Positions 25,714-33,919 of a DNA stretch of 64,000 bases are shown one piece after another. The stretch covers positions 1-64,000 of the forward strand of contig CABUKB010000006.1 in assembly GCA_902492045.1 (NCBI GenBank). The letters are read 5' to 3'. Position 1 is the first letter of the stretch, and each line of letters begins with the position of its first letter. The notes under the pieces were generated by a model that worked only from the letters and a program-made list of their open reading frames with translations, was not told where the DNA came from and searched no databases. The position numbers were made by a program, and so were the translations under genes. The stretch comes from an uncultured Oscillospiraceae bacterium (lineage in GTDB: Bacteria > Bacillota > Clostridia > Oscillospirales > Acutalibacteraceae).

Positions 25714-28650
25714 ATGTCCGCCGTTCCCTGCCCGCGGGGGCGCTTGGCCCTGATTGCCGGTGCCCTTGCCGGCTGTGTTCTGCTGTTCGTGCTGGGCACG
25801 GTATGTTCCTCCGGCACTGTGATCGAAGCGGGGGGCGACGTTTATGCGGCACGGGTGGAAATCTCCGAATACATGACCAGCAACAGCGCCGCTTATCCGG
25901 ATGAAAACGGGCTTTTCCACGATTGGGTGGAACTCCATAACACCACAAACTCCGGCATATCCCTGGACGGATGGGCCCTGTCCGACGGCAACACCACCTG
26001 GCTGCTGCCGTCCCGCACCCTGGCGGCGGACGAATACCTGGTGGTTTTCTGTGACGGGGACGGCAAAGACCCTCTTCACGCGGCCTTTCGGCTGAAGGCG
26101 GCCGGCGGCGAAACCCTCACGCTCAAAGACGCTTCGGGGAAAATAGAGGATACCACCGTCACCATACCTTTGCAGACAAACGTCTCGGCGGTGCGGACCG
26201 GCTCCGGGTATATAGAGGCCGCGTACAGCACACCGGGATATCCCAATACCGAGGAGGGCTATGCCGCGTTCCGCGCCACCCGGACCGGGACATCCGACAC
26301 CCTGGTCCTCAGTGAAGTCATGGCCAAAAATACCCTTACCCTGCCGGACGCCGACGGATCTTATCCCGATTATATCGAGGTGGTCAACCGGTCGGACGCA
26401 CCAGCCGTCCTCACAGGCTATGGCCTGACCAATGATCCGGACGAGCCGCTGAAATGGCGTTTTCCGGAAATCGTCCTGGCCCCGGGGGAAACCGCGCTGG
26501 TTTTCGCTTCGGGGAAAGGGCATTCCTCCGATCCGCAGGAACTCCACGCCCCTTTCCAGATCAACCGGTCGAGCGATATCCTCTATTTATCCACGCCGGC
26601 GGGCATATTGGTGGACCAGGTGGAGATCAACGGCCTGGCGGCAGATGCCGCCCTGCTGAGGAATTCCGACGATAGCTGGATGGTCGGGAGCCCTTCTCCC
26701 GGGCAGCCGAATACCGACGAAGGGGCTGCCGCCTATGCGTCCGCCCTGGACGCTGAACGACCAAGCCCAGTGCGGATTGCGGAAGTCATGTCCCGCAACA
26801 CCAAGTTTGGCGCCATCGAACGCAGCGACTGGGTGGAATTGCAAAATGTATCGGACGCACCGGTCAGCCTGAACGGTCTGTTTTTGTCCAACGATCCGGA
26901 ACTGCCGGGGCTGTTTTCTCTGCCCGACATCACCCTGCCGGCAGGCGGCTGTGTCGTGTTCTACTGTAACGAGGCCAACCTTCCGAACGCCCGCAACCGC
27001 CAGACAAATTTTCGCCTCAACGGGGCCGGCGCCGTGTACTTGTACGATGCAGGCGGAAATCTCCTCGACGGCATATCCTACACCGGCCTGGCCATGAATG
27101 TCAGCCGTGGCCGGATGGAGGGGGAGGCTGGGCTTTTCTACTTCTCCTCTCCCACCCCCGGCGCAGCCAATACGAATGGGCTTCGCCGGCTCTCCTCTCC
27201 CCCTACGGCCGTGACCCCGGCGGGGGTATATGCGTCCGGGACTCTGGAAGTCACGCTCCTGGGGGAAAACGTGTATTACACCCTTGACGGCACGGTGCCC
27301 ACCGCGTCGAGCACCCCTTATACCGGCCCCATTCTGCTGGATCGGTCCGTCTCCCTTCGGGCGGTTTCGTTGGAGCCAGGCGCGGTTCCCAGCGCCTGCT
27401 CCACTTTTTCTTATATCATTGGAGAATCTCATACGCTCGATGTGGTCAGCGTCACCTCCGACCCCGACGGCCTGTTCAGCTACGACACCGGTATCCTGGT
27501 CCTGGGCAAGGGCTCAAACACCTATCCCTACAACGGCGCCAATTTTTTTCAGGATTGGGAGCGGTACGCTCATGTGGAACTGCTGCCCAAGGACGGGCCG
27601 GGCGGGAGTGACCCGGGCTTTTCAGCCGACTGCGGCCTGAAAGTGTTTGGCGGCATGTCCCGGATCTATGAAAAGAAATCCCTGGCGCTCAACTTCCGGG
27701 ATTGCTACGGGGTATCCTCCCTCGCATACGCCGTGTTCGACAACCGCGATTTCGAGGAATACGACAACCTGATTCTCCGCACCTCCGGGCAGGACCGGCT
27801 TCTGACCGTGATGAAGGACGCGATGTTCACCAGCGTCCTCGACGATGCGAGCATCGGCTTTGTCCAGGCCTACCGGCCGGTAGTGATGTATCTCAACGGA
27901 GAATATTACGGGGTGCGGTATCTCCGGGAACGCCTCAACGAGGATTATGTCGCCTCCCACTGCGGGGTGGATGCCGGCACCGTAGATCTGCTTCAAGGGA
28001 ACAAGACCGTCAACGCGGGCAGCGACGCGGCCTACCTGGAACTCCTCAATTTTGTCAAAACCCACGACATGGCCGATCCCGACAACTATCGGTTCGTAAC
28101 CGAGCGGATGAATGTGGAAAGCTACTGCGACTATCTGATCAGCGAGGCTTACTGCGGGAATCAAGACAGCGGCAATATCCGGTTTTTCCGATCTCCCGAC
28201 TACGATGACGGCCGCTTTCACTGGATCGTGTACGATGTGGATCTGGGGTTTCAAAACACCACGGAAACCTACGGCTTTTTTCATATCCTCAATCCGGCCG
28301 GAACAGGGACAGGGCATTCCTTAAGCACCGCACTGGTCAACGGCCTGCTCAAAAATGCCGATTTCCGCGCCACCTTCATCGACCGGATGGCGTATCTGAT
28401 GCAACATGTTTTCACCGCCGACAATCTGATTGCGCACATCGACCGCTTTGAAGAACAGCTTCGCCCGGAGATTGGGCGGGACCTGGACAAGTGGGGCGGA
28501 GCCTCCGGCGCCTGGGCCTCCCGGGTGGAAGGGCTGCGAAACTTCGCGCGGGGGCGGCAGGAGGTTCTGGAAAAGGAAGTACGCACAAGCGCGCAGCTTC
28601 GCTCGATCCTCGCCCTGACCGACGAGGAAATCGAGACGGTGTTCGGCTGA
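25714..28650 (+). CDS. Surface CotH kinase-family protein with three lamin-tail domains
   Basis: A 978-residue exported protein. A signal peptide or anchor (about 11-33) is followed by three lamin-tail domains (about 47-185, 200-345, 352-490), each with E-[VY]-M-x-x-N near its start, a D-W/Y-x-E motif (DWVELHN, DYIEVVN, DWVELQN) and an end like SPGQPNTDEG. Next come a chitobiase C-terminal-like beta domain (about 498-575, YYTLDGTVPT) and the CotH domain (about 590-955, LKVFGGMSRIYEKKSLALNF, YGVRYLRERLNED, FHWIVYDVDLGF). CotH of spores phosphorylates coat proteins; many bacterial relatives are outside the cell. ATG 25714 follows AAAGGAG. It is coupled to VTC and DUF4956 genes. Confidence 0.9.
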   Translation: MSAVPCPRGRLALIAGALAGCVLLFVLGTVCSSGTVIEAGGDVYAARVEISEYMTSNSAAYPDENGLFHDWVELHNTTNSGISLDGWALSDGNTTWLLPSRTLAADEYLVVFCDGDGKDPLHAAFRLKAAGGETLTLKDASGKIEDTTVTIPLQTNVSAVRTGSGYIEAAYSTPGYPNTEEGYAAFRATRTGTSDTLVLSEVMAKNTLTLPDADGSYPDYIEVVNRSDAPAVLTGYGLTNDPDEPLKWRFPEIVLAPGETALVFASGKGHSSDPQELHAPFQINRSSDILYLSTPAGILVDQVEINGLAADAALLRNSDDSWMVGSPSPGQPNTDEGAAAYASALDAERPSPVRIAEVMSRNTKFGAIERSDWVELQNVSDAPVSLNGLFLSNDPELPGLFSLPDITLPAGGCVVFYCNEANLPNARNRQTNFRLNGAGAVYLYDAGGNLLDGISYTGLAMNVSRGRMEGEAGLFYFSSPTPGAANTNGLRRLSSPPTAVTPAGVYASGTLEVTLLGENVYYTLDGTVPTASSTPYTGPILLDRSVSLRAVSLEPGAVPSACSTFSYIIGESHTLDVVSVTSDPDGLFSYDTGILVLGKGSNTYPYNGANFFQDWERYAHVELLPKDGPGGSDPGFSADCGLKVFGGMSRIYEKKSLALNFRDCYGVSSLAYAVFDNRDFEEYDNLILRTSGQDRLLTVMKDAMFTSVLDDASIGFVQAYRPVVMYLNGEYYGVRYLRERLNEDYVASHCGVDAGTVDLLQGNKTVNAGSDAAYLELLNFVKTHDMADPDNYRFVTERMNVESYCDYLISEAYCGNQDSGNIRFFRSPDYDDGRFHWIVYDVDLGFQNTTETYGFFHILNPAGTGTGHSLSTALVNGLLKNADFRATFIDRMAYLMQHVFTADNLIAHIDRFEEQLRPEIGRDLDKWGGASGAWASRVEGLRNFARGRQEVLEKEVRTSAQLRSILALTDEEIETVFG

Positions 28651-28662
28651 GGGGGCATTGCG

Positions 28663-29337
28663 ATGGACGGTTTCCGCCACGAAGAAAAATATTGGATCAG
28701 CACGGCCTCCGCCCGGATGCTTCAGGGCCGCCTGCGCGCGGGACTGGGACGGGACCGCCACGCCGGGGAGGACGGGCGGTATTTCATCCGCAGTCTTTAT
28801 TTCGATGACTATCTGCAAAGCGGACTGCTCGACAAGATCGAGGGAACCGAAAAACGGGAAAAATTCCGCCTTCGGTATTACAATCTGGACGATGGGCTGA
28901 TCCGCTTGGAGCTCAAGCAGAAGATCGGGGCCTTGACGCGTAAAAGGAGCGCGCCGCTGACAAGGGAACAGGCCGACGCCATTCTTTCCGGCGACATCTG
29001 GGCTTTGTACAGCAGCGAAGAGCCCCTGCTGCGCAATTTTTACCTCAAGGCCCGTACCCGCCTGCTCCGCCCCACTGTCATTGTCGATTACGTCCGGGAA
29101 GCCTATGTGTTCCGGGATGTGCGCATTACTCTGGACAGTGGCCTGCATTCAGGGCAGTATCGCACCGAACTGTTCGATGCGGATCTTTTTACCCTCCCCG
29201 TGCTGCCGGGGGACCGGCTGATCCTGGAAATCAAATACGACGACGCCCTGCCTTATACGGTCCGGCAGCTACTGCGGCCTTTGTCCGCGGTTCGCTGTGC
29301 CATATCCAAATATGAACTTTGCCGTGCCACCCAGTGA
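28663..29337 (+). CDS. VTC-domain protein (polyphosphate polymerase-like)
   Basis: A 224-residue protein of the triphosphate-tunnel fold. It begins with the VTC pattern RHEEKYWIS, then IRSLYFDDY, REKFRLRYYN and LELKQKIGALTRKR, with basic residues lining the tunnel, and ends with LILEIKYDDALPY. In yeast Vtc4 this domain makes polyphosphate from ATP; bacterial versions beside CotH and DUF4956 are not well studied. ATG 28663 is 12 bp after the CotH stop, with GAGGGGG upstream. Confidence 0.88.
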   Translation: MDGFRHEEKYWISTASARMLQGRLRAGLGRDRHAGEDGRYFIRSLYFDDYLQSGLLDKIEGTEKREKFRLRYYNLDDGLIRLELKQKIGALTRKRSAPLTREQADAILSGDIWALYSSEEPLLRNFYLKARTRLLRPTVIVDYVREAYVFRDVRITLDSGLHSGQYRTELFDADLFTLPVLPGDRLILEIKYDDALPYTVRQLLRPLSAVRCAISKYELCRATQ

Positions 29338-29363
29338 CCCGGAATATACGAGGAGGAATCCCC

Positions 29364-30032
29364 ATGAGCTTTATGGACATGATTAAAAAAAGCGTACTCG
29401 AGCAGTTTCAGAGCGTTACGGTTGGTCAAATGGCGCTGTCCATCGGCATCGCTTTCCTGATGGGGCTGTTTATCCTGCTGGTTTACCGCCAAACTTTCCG
29501 GGGGGTGCTCTATTCCAAAGGCTTTGCGATCTCGCTGGTACTGCTTGCCATGGTCACAGCCCTGGTCATCCGCACCATCAGCACCAACCTCGCGCTATCC
29601 CTCGGTATGGTCGGCGCGCTGTCCATCGTCCGGTTCCGCACCGCGATCAAAGATCCGGTCGATACCGTGTTCATGTTTTGGGCCATCACCTGCGGCATCA
29701 TGACCGGGGCGGGGCTTTACCTGGTCGGAGCTTTCGCCTGTTTCGGAGTGGGCCTGCTGTATTTTGTGATCGCCTTGTTTCACAAAAAGCTGCAGAGCCC
29801 TTATCTGCTGGTGTTGCGGTATGACCCCGAAAAATCCACCAATATTTCCAAAGCCCTTAAAAACCTGCCCCGGCACCGGGTAAAATCCCGTACAATAGCG
29901 CGGGACGGCGCCGAACTGACCCTGGAACTGTCGCTGAAAGACAAGGAAATGCCTGTCCTGGACCGCTTGCTCCAGGTGGACGGTATCCTCGACGCCAGTC
30001 TGGTGAGTTATGAAGGGGAATTCGGGCTGTAA
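29364..30032 (+). CDS. DUF4956 membrane protein
   Basis: A 222-residue protein with four membrane helices in the first 150 residues (LSIGIAFLMGLFILLVY, FAISLVLLAMVTALVI, MFWAITCGIMTGAGLYLVG, FACFGVGLLYFVIALF), the conserved loop LSLGMVGALSIVRFRTAIKD that marks DUF4956, and a cytoplasmic domain of about 75 residues. ATG 29364 follows GAGGAGG. This is the third gene of the CotH-VTC-DUF4956 unit. A role together with the VTC enzyme at the membrane is inferred from conserved neighbourhood only. Confidence 0.87.
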   Translation: MSFMDMIKKSVLEQFQSVTVGQMALSIGIAFLMGLFILLVYRQTFRGVLYSKGFAISLVLLAMVTALVIRTISTNLALSLGMVGALSIVRFRTAIKDPVDTVFMFWAITCGIMTGAGLYLVGAFACFGVGLLYFVIALFHKKLQSPYLLVLRYDPEKSTNISKALKNLPRHRVKSRTIARDGAELTLELSLKDKEMPVLDRLLQVDGILDASLVSYEGEFGL

Positions 30033-30398
30033 TAGCGATCTGCCAAAAAGTAGCGGCTCATAAAAAAGTATCCTCAGCAAACCGGAATAGGGCAACTACC
30101 ATGCTGGGGGATCTTGTATTGAATCGCTCTAAAAATACCAGTCTGCATGCATACGAATAGAATATAGTTAAGCATAGCATCCCTAAAAACAACCGTCAAA
30201 AATAAACTCTGCTTATTGCGTTTTTGACGGTTTTGCTGTCGTAGCTTTTGACAATTAAGAGGGCGCAAGCGAATAGAAAGAACGCTTGCGCCCTCAATGC
30301 ATAATAGAGATTATGCAATTGGGATTGATAAAGCTTTGAACCATGCGGCTTTGCATAGGCAGTAAGCGCGTGGGGATTGGAACTTTAACCAGAAACCT
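30033..30398. other. AT-rich intergenic with two hairpins
   Basis: Contains a terminator-like inverted repeat AACCGTCAAAAA / TTTTTGACGGTT (30191-30202 with 30221-30232, followed by TT) and a perfect 13-bp hairpin GAGGGCGCAAGCG / CGCTTGCGCCCTC (30259-30271 with 30283-30295). No coding frame with a start signal. Confidence 0.6.
30191..30234 (+). terminator. Terminator-like hairpin downstream of DUF4956
   Basis: Twelve-bp stem with 18-base loop and T-tract. It lies 158 bp beyond the DUF4956 stop, possibly the terminator of that operon. Confidence 0.5.
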
Positions 30399-31154
30399 TT
30401 ATTTCTTCAATTCCCAATACAAATATAATGGTATCTTCTGAAGCCATGCCATCGCAACAGATTTTTGTGCCAGTTCATCGCCAGCACGAGGCTCATTCAT
30501 ATCCACAATCGTTAAGCCGGCTTTGATGAATGCTTTCACATATTCTTCCATGGTTCTGTGTCTCCAGATAACGGGAATGGTTCCTCCCCATAAAGGCGCT
30601 TCCCACTCCTTCGGTTCAAAATAATTTTTGACAACTACTTGCCTATCTATACCTGTTCCCTGACGTCCTATTCCAATTTCATGATTTCCATCAAAGCATG
30701 GATGCAGGACACTTGCATATAGTCTTCCATGCGGTTTTAACACTCTGACAACCTCTTGCAGTGTACCCGCAAAATCCTCACAATCCATTAGCATCATGGA
30801 ACATAGAACTATATCAAACTGTTCAGACTCTATGTCAAACAAATCATTGCTGTTTCTGACGAAGTGAGCCATTCTTAAGTTTTCTTTTTCTGCCAGCTTC
30901 ATAGCATATTCGATGGCTCTCTTTGAGCAGTCAACCGAAACCAGTTGTGCTCCCCTTTTGGCAAGCTCTCTTGAATATCCCCCTTCTCCACATCCCAAAT
31001 CCAATATTTTCTTCCCATTAACATCGCCCATATAATTTAGCATAGTAGGCATAATGAAATAATTTCGGCATTCTCCCGTTTGAGCCAATTCAAACCATTC
31101 GTCACCCATGGCATTCCATGCGACGGTCGAACTATCATGTTTCATCTCTTTCAT
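30399..31154 (-). CDS. Class I SAM-dependent methyltransferase
   Basis: A 251-residue methyltransferase with motif I ILDLGCGEGGYSRELAKRG, acidic loop LVSVDCSKRAIEYA, motif IV FDIVLCSMML and a late RVLKPHGRLY. The substrate is unknown. The ATG at 31154 has GGGGGTG upstream on the minus strand. The gene is AT-richer than its neighbours and stands alone between two backbone operons, with a repeated sequence (31318-31365) on its upstream side that recurs in the mobile region near 47.7 and 49 kb, so it was probably acquired. Confidence 0.8.
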   Translation of the reverse strand: MKEMKHDSSTVAWNAMGDEWFELAQTGECRNYFIMPTMLNYMGDVNGKKILDLGCGEGGYSRELAKRGAQLVSVDCSKRAIEYAMKLAEKENLRMAHFVRNSNDLFDIESEQFDIVLCSMMLMDCEDFAGTLQEVVRVLKPHGRLYASVLHPCFDGNHEIGIGRQGTGIDRQVVVKNYFEPKEWEAPLWGGTIPVIWRHRTMEEYVKAFIKAGLTIVDMNEPRAGDELAQKSVAMAWLQKIPLYLYWELKK

Positions 31155-31519
31155 TGCTACACCCCCTACAAACGAACTTTATTGCTTGATAATCTGTTTA
31201 TTTTAACACACCGTTTTGACCTTTACAAATTGTTTTATATAAGACATTCATTCTCTTCCCACAAATCGGGTGCTTTCTGGACTATCCCAAAACGCAAAAA
31301 TGCGAATTGTTTTGCACAAAGAGTACCCCTTCCCTTGGCTGGCTACGAAACTTTTTGGGCAAGGACGAGATGCGAAGATCCGTCGCAGTCCAAGCTACGC
31401 GGTTCCCCGAAAACAGTTCGAAACCGCCTTATGAATACCGTCCCAAACGACTGCCTGTTCCGGTTATCTCTTCATTGAATTAACGGTTTGTATATTATTA
31501 TATAAAACAACTTAAAGTA
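31155..31519. other. Non-coding flank of the methyltransferase insert
   Basis: No gene. It contains the repeat copy at 31318-31365. Composition changes back to GC-rich by about 31370. Confidence 0.5.
31318..31365 (+). repeat. Repeat R, copy 1
   Basis: About 46 bases beginning AAAGAGTACCCCTTCCC and continuing through GGCTACGAAACTTTTTGGGCAAGG. It aligns with 47674-47719 and 48945-48990 at roughly four of five positions. The unit is partly self-complementary (GGTACC centre, CGAAAAG...CTTTTCG in the third copy). Confidence 0.6.
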
Positions 31520-31547
31520 AAGCCGTTGCAGGTCTCTGCAACGGCTT
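31520..31547 (-). terminator. Terminator of the ilvA-ridA unit
   Basis: Perfect 12-bp stem AAGCCGTTGCAG / CTGCAACGGCTT with loop GTCT, about 95 bp past the ridA stop on the minus strand. Confidence 0.65.
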
Positions 31548-31642
31548 GAATTCGGTTCGGCTTTTTTTAACAGTTTTCTCAACCGTCCCTGTGCGGAAGT
31601 CCTAGAGCATCCGGCCAGCCATAGCGGGCCGTGCCTATGCCT

Positions 31643-32014
31643 TCACACCTCAGCGATGAGTTCCACCTCGACGAGCACGTTCTTGGGAAGCTGCTTTGCC
31701 GCCACGCAGGATCTGGCCGGACGGCCGGTAAAATACCGCGCATAGATCGCGTTAAACGCGGCGAAATCCCCCATATCGGCCAGATAACAGGTGGTCTTGA
31801 CCACCCGGTCGAAGCCGCTGCCCGCCTTTTCCAGCAGCGCGCCGAGGTTTTGCATCACCTGTTCGGTCTGCCCCTCGAGGGTTTTCTCCTCCACCTCGCC
31901 CGACGCCGGGTTGATGGCGATCTGTCCCGAGGTGAAAAGCCAGCCCCCCGACACGATGGCCTGCGAATAAGGCCCAATTGCCTCGGGCGCCTTTTCCGTA
32001 TGAATGATCTGCAT
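31643..32014 (-). CDS. ridA: RidA family enamine/imine deaminase
   Basis: A 123-residue protein with the RidA/YjgF pattern: APEAIGPYSQAIVSGGWLFTSGQI, the catalytic Arg near residue 105 in GRPARSCVAAKQLP, and an end NVLVEVELIAEV. RidA hydrolyses 2-aminoacrylate and related imines released by PLP enzymes such as threonine dehydratase. It lies 48 bp downstream of ilvA, which makes exactly these intermediates, so the pairing is functional. The start ATG 32014 follows GGAGG. Confidence 0.95.
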   Translation of the reverse strand: MQIIHTEKAPEAIGPYSQAIVSGGWLFTSGQIAINPASGEVEEKTLEGQTEQVMQNLGALLEKAGSGFDRVVKTTCYLADMGDFAAFNAIYARYFTGRPARSCVAAKQLPKNVLVEVELIAEV

Positions 32015-32062
32015 ACTATTTCCTCCTTTATATGTAGACTTTCCTGATCCCTCTACGGTCCG

Positions 32063-33265
32063 TCAGGACCGGGCCGCCAGTTTGTACCCTGCGGCGGTCA
32101 GGGCTTTTTTGATTTCCTCGACGTGGGCGTGATCCCGGGTTTCAAGCACCAGGCGGAGGAAGCAGGCGTTGATATCCATATTCAAGTCGGCCCGGTCGTG
32201 ATAGACCGCCACCACATTGCCCCCGAGATCCGCCACGATTTTGGACACGCCGCTGAGTTGCCCCGGCTTATCCGACAGTTCGATGATGATGTCAGCCGAC
32301 CGCCCGGATTTGAGCAGACCTCGGGTGATGACCCGAGACAGGATGGTCACGTCGATGTTGCCGCCCGAAAGCAGGCAAACCACATTTTTTCCCTCGACCG
32401 GAATCTTGTCGAACAAAACAGCGGCGACCGACACCGCTCCGGCCCCCTCCGTAATCAGCTTCTGCTGCTCAATGAGTGTGAGAATAGCGGTGGAAATCTC
32501 ATCATCGGTCACTGTCACCATTTCATCGACATACCGGCTGCACAGCTCAAAGGTATGGTCTCCGGGCGTTTTCACCGCGATGCCATCGGCAATGGTGGAA
32601 ACGTCAGGAAGCGTCTCCTTTTTTCCGTCCCGCAGGGCATCCACCATTGACGGGGCCCCTGCCGCCTGTACACCGTACACTTTGCAGTGGGGATTGAGGG
32701 ATTTGATGACAAACGCCACGCCTGAGATCAAGCCGCCGCCGCCGACGGGCACCACCACCGCGTCGATCTCCGGAAGCTGCTCGAGCAGTTCCAGCCCGAT
32801 TGTCCCCTGCCCGGCGATGACATTTTCATCGTCAAAGGGATGGATGAACGTATAGCGTTTCTGGTCCCGCAGTTCGAGGGCCCGCTGATAGGCGTCGTCG
32901 TACACGCCCTTGACCAGTTCGACCTGTGCGCCGTATTTCTTCGTCGCCTCCACCTTGGAGATCGGCGCCCCGTCGGGCAGGCAGATGACCGATTTAATCC
33001 CGTTTTTCGTCGCCGCGAGAGCCACGCCTTGCGCGTGATTGCCCGCAGAACAGGCGATGACACCATGGGATTTTTCCTCGTCAGAGAGCTGGGAAATCTT
33101 GTAATACGCCCCCCGCACCTTGAACGAACCCGTCACCTGCAGGTTTTCCGTTTTCAGGTACACCTTGCAGTCGTGCCGGATATTCGGCGCCTGAATCAGG
33201 TCGGTGGAACGGATTACGTTTTTCAGGACGAACGATGCATGATAAACCTTGTCGAGCGTGAGCAT
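32063..33265 (-). CDS. ilvA: Threonine ammonia-lyase
   Basis: It converts threonine to 2-oxobutanoate and ammonia, the first step to isoleucine. The 400-residue protein has the PLP lysine Lys49 in TGSFKVRGAYY, the substrate loop ACSAGNHAQGVA, the glycine-rich PVGGGGLISG and a C-terminal ACT-like domain (about 325-400, IIIELSDKPGQLSGV). Some relatives of this shorter form are catabolic, but a T-box with an Ile codon in the leader points to biosynthesis. The start ATG 33265 follows GAGGGA; the longer open frame upstream is the T-box RNA, not protein. Confidence 0.93.
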   Translation of the reverse strand: MLTLDKVYHASFVLKNVIRSTDLIQAPNIRHDCKVYLKTENLQVTGSFKVRGAYYKISQLSDEEKSHGVIACSAGNHAQGVALAATKNGIKSVICLPDGAPISKVEATKKYGAQVELVKGVYDDAYQRALELRDQKRYTFIHPFDDENVIAGQGTIGLELLEQLPEIDAVVVPVGGGGLISGVAFVIKSLNPHCKVYGVQAAGAPSMVDALRDGKKETLPDVSTIADGIAVKTPGDHTFELCSRYVDEMVTVTDDEISTAILTLIEQQKLITEGAGAVSVAAVLFDKIPVEGKNVVCLLSGGNIDVTILSRVITRGLLKSGRSADIIIELSDKPGQLSGVSKIVADLGGNVVAVYHDRADLNMDINACFLRLVLETRDHAHVEEIKKALTAAGYKLAARS

Positions 33266-33563
33266 ACCGGGATCCCTCGTTTCGAAAAAAATAAAGCCTC
33301 CGCCCCTGTATAGAGACGAAAGCCAGCTTTCGTGGTACCACCCTACTTCGGCCGCCGCAGGCGGCCCTCTTCCCCGTCTCCTCCGAACACAAAAGGAAAC
33401 GCGGTCTCCGATAACGGGGAGAAACCGTACAGGCCTACTTCCACGTTCAGCCGTCTGCTCGGGGGCGATACCCGTCCGGATTTCCTGCCGCCTCACACCG
33501 CCCGGCGGCTCTCTGGAAGGAAGGCTCCGTTGGACTTCCCCGTCATCGCTTTTAATCTATCTG
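33266..33563 (-). ncRNA. T-box leader of ilvA, predicted isoleucine specifier
   Basis: The minus strand holds GGGTGGTACCACG (33343-33331), the antiterminator T-box sequence. After it come the terminator stem ACGAAAG / CTTTCGT (loop CTGG) and a T-rich run at 33296-33283. Farther upstream are the Stem I elements, including GTGTGAG, and a specifier region GGGTATCGCCCC in which the codon is ATC (33469-33467), isoleucine. Uncharged tRNA-Ile would stabilise the antiterminator and allow ilvA-ridA transcription. The T-box core is sure; the specifier codon is read by eye. Confidence 0.88.
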
Positions 33564-33569
33564 ATAAGG

Positions 33570-33598
33570 AGCATACCCCCTTTTTCCTCATTTGTCAA
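33570..33598 (-). promoter_or_regulatory. Promoter of the ilvA T-box transcript
   Basis: On the minus strand TTGACA (33598-33593), 17-bp spacer, TATGCT (33575-33570). The start of transcription would be near 33563. Confidence 0.8.
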
Positions 33599-33919
33599 GA
33601 GGCGAGTTTCATCCTCCCCATCTTGCGCCAAAGCCTTGAATATGATAGGATACAACCATATCCGCGCGGGAGAAAGACGCGGATTTACACAGGCTGGACA
33701 AGCCCCGGTCACATTTTGGGGTGTTCCCGGCGTTCTTTAGAATGCATGAGGACATATGGATTTTATCATTTCCCATCTGAAATCATGGAGCCCTGGATTA
33801 CTAAAGTTCTTCGTAAGTTCAAAAAGAGACAATCCCGAGTTATCCTCCCCCGTCGGTCGGACCGACCCGACTTTTGGAAAACAAATGGGAATGGGGAATT
33901 TGAGAAAGGAGGCGCGGCC
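33599..33919. other. Leader region upstream of the FecCD-type permease
   Basis: No gene with a start signal. A small GC inverted repeat GTCGGTC / GACCGAC lies near 33853-33868. I see no B12, FMN or other riboswitch core, and no clear Fur palindrome. Confidence 0.4.

Noticed and set aside
31400..31440. tRNA-like GTTCGAAAC stretch
   Set aside because: No cloverleaf arms around it; no tRNA gene could be built anywhere in the window by eye.
33332..33919. Protein-coding extension upstream of the FecCD permease
   Set aside because: This stretch contains the ilvA promoter and T-box in the opposite direction, and the true start with GAAAGGAGG is at 33920.
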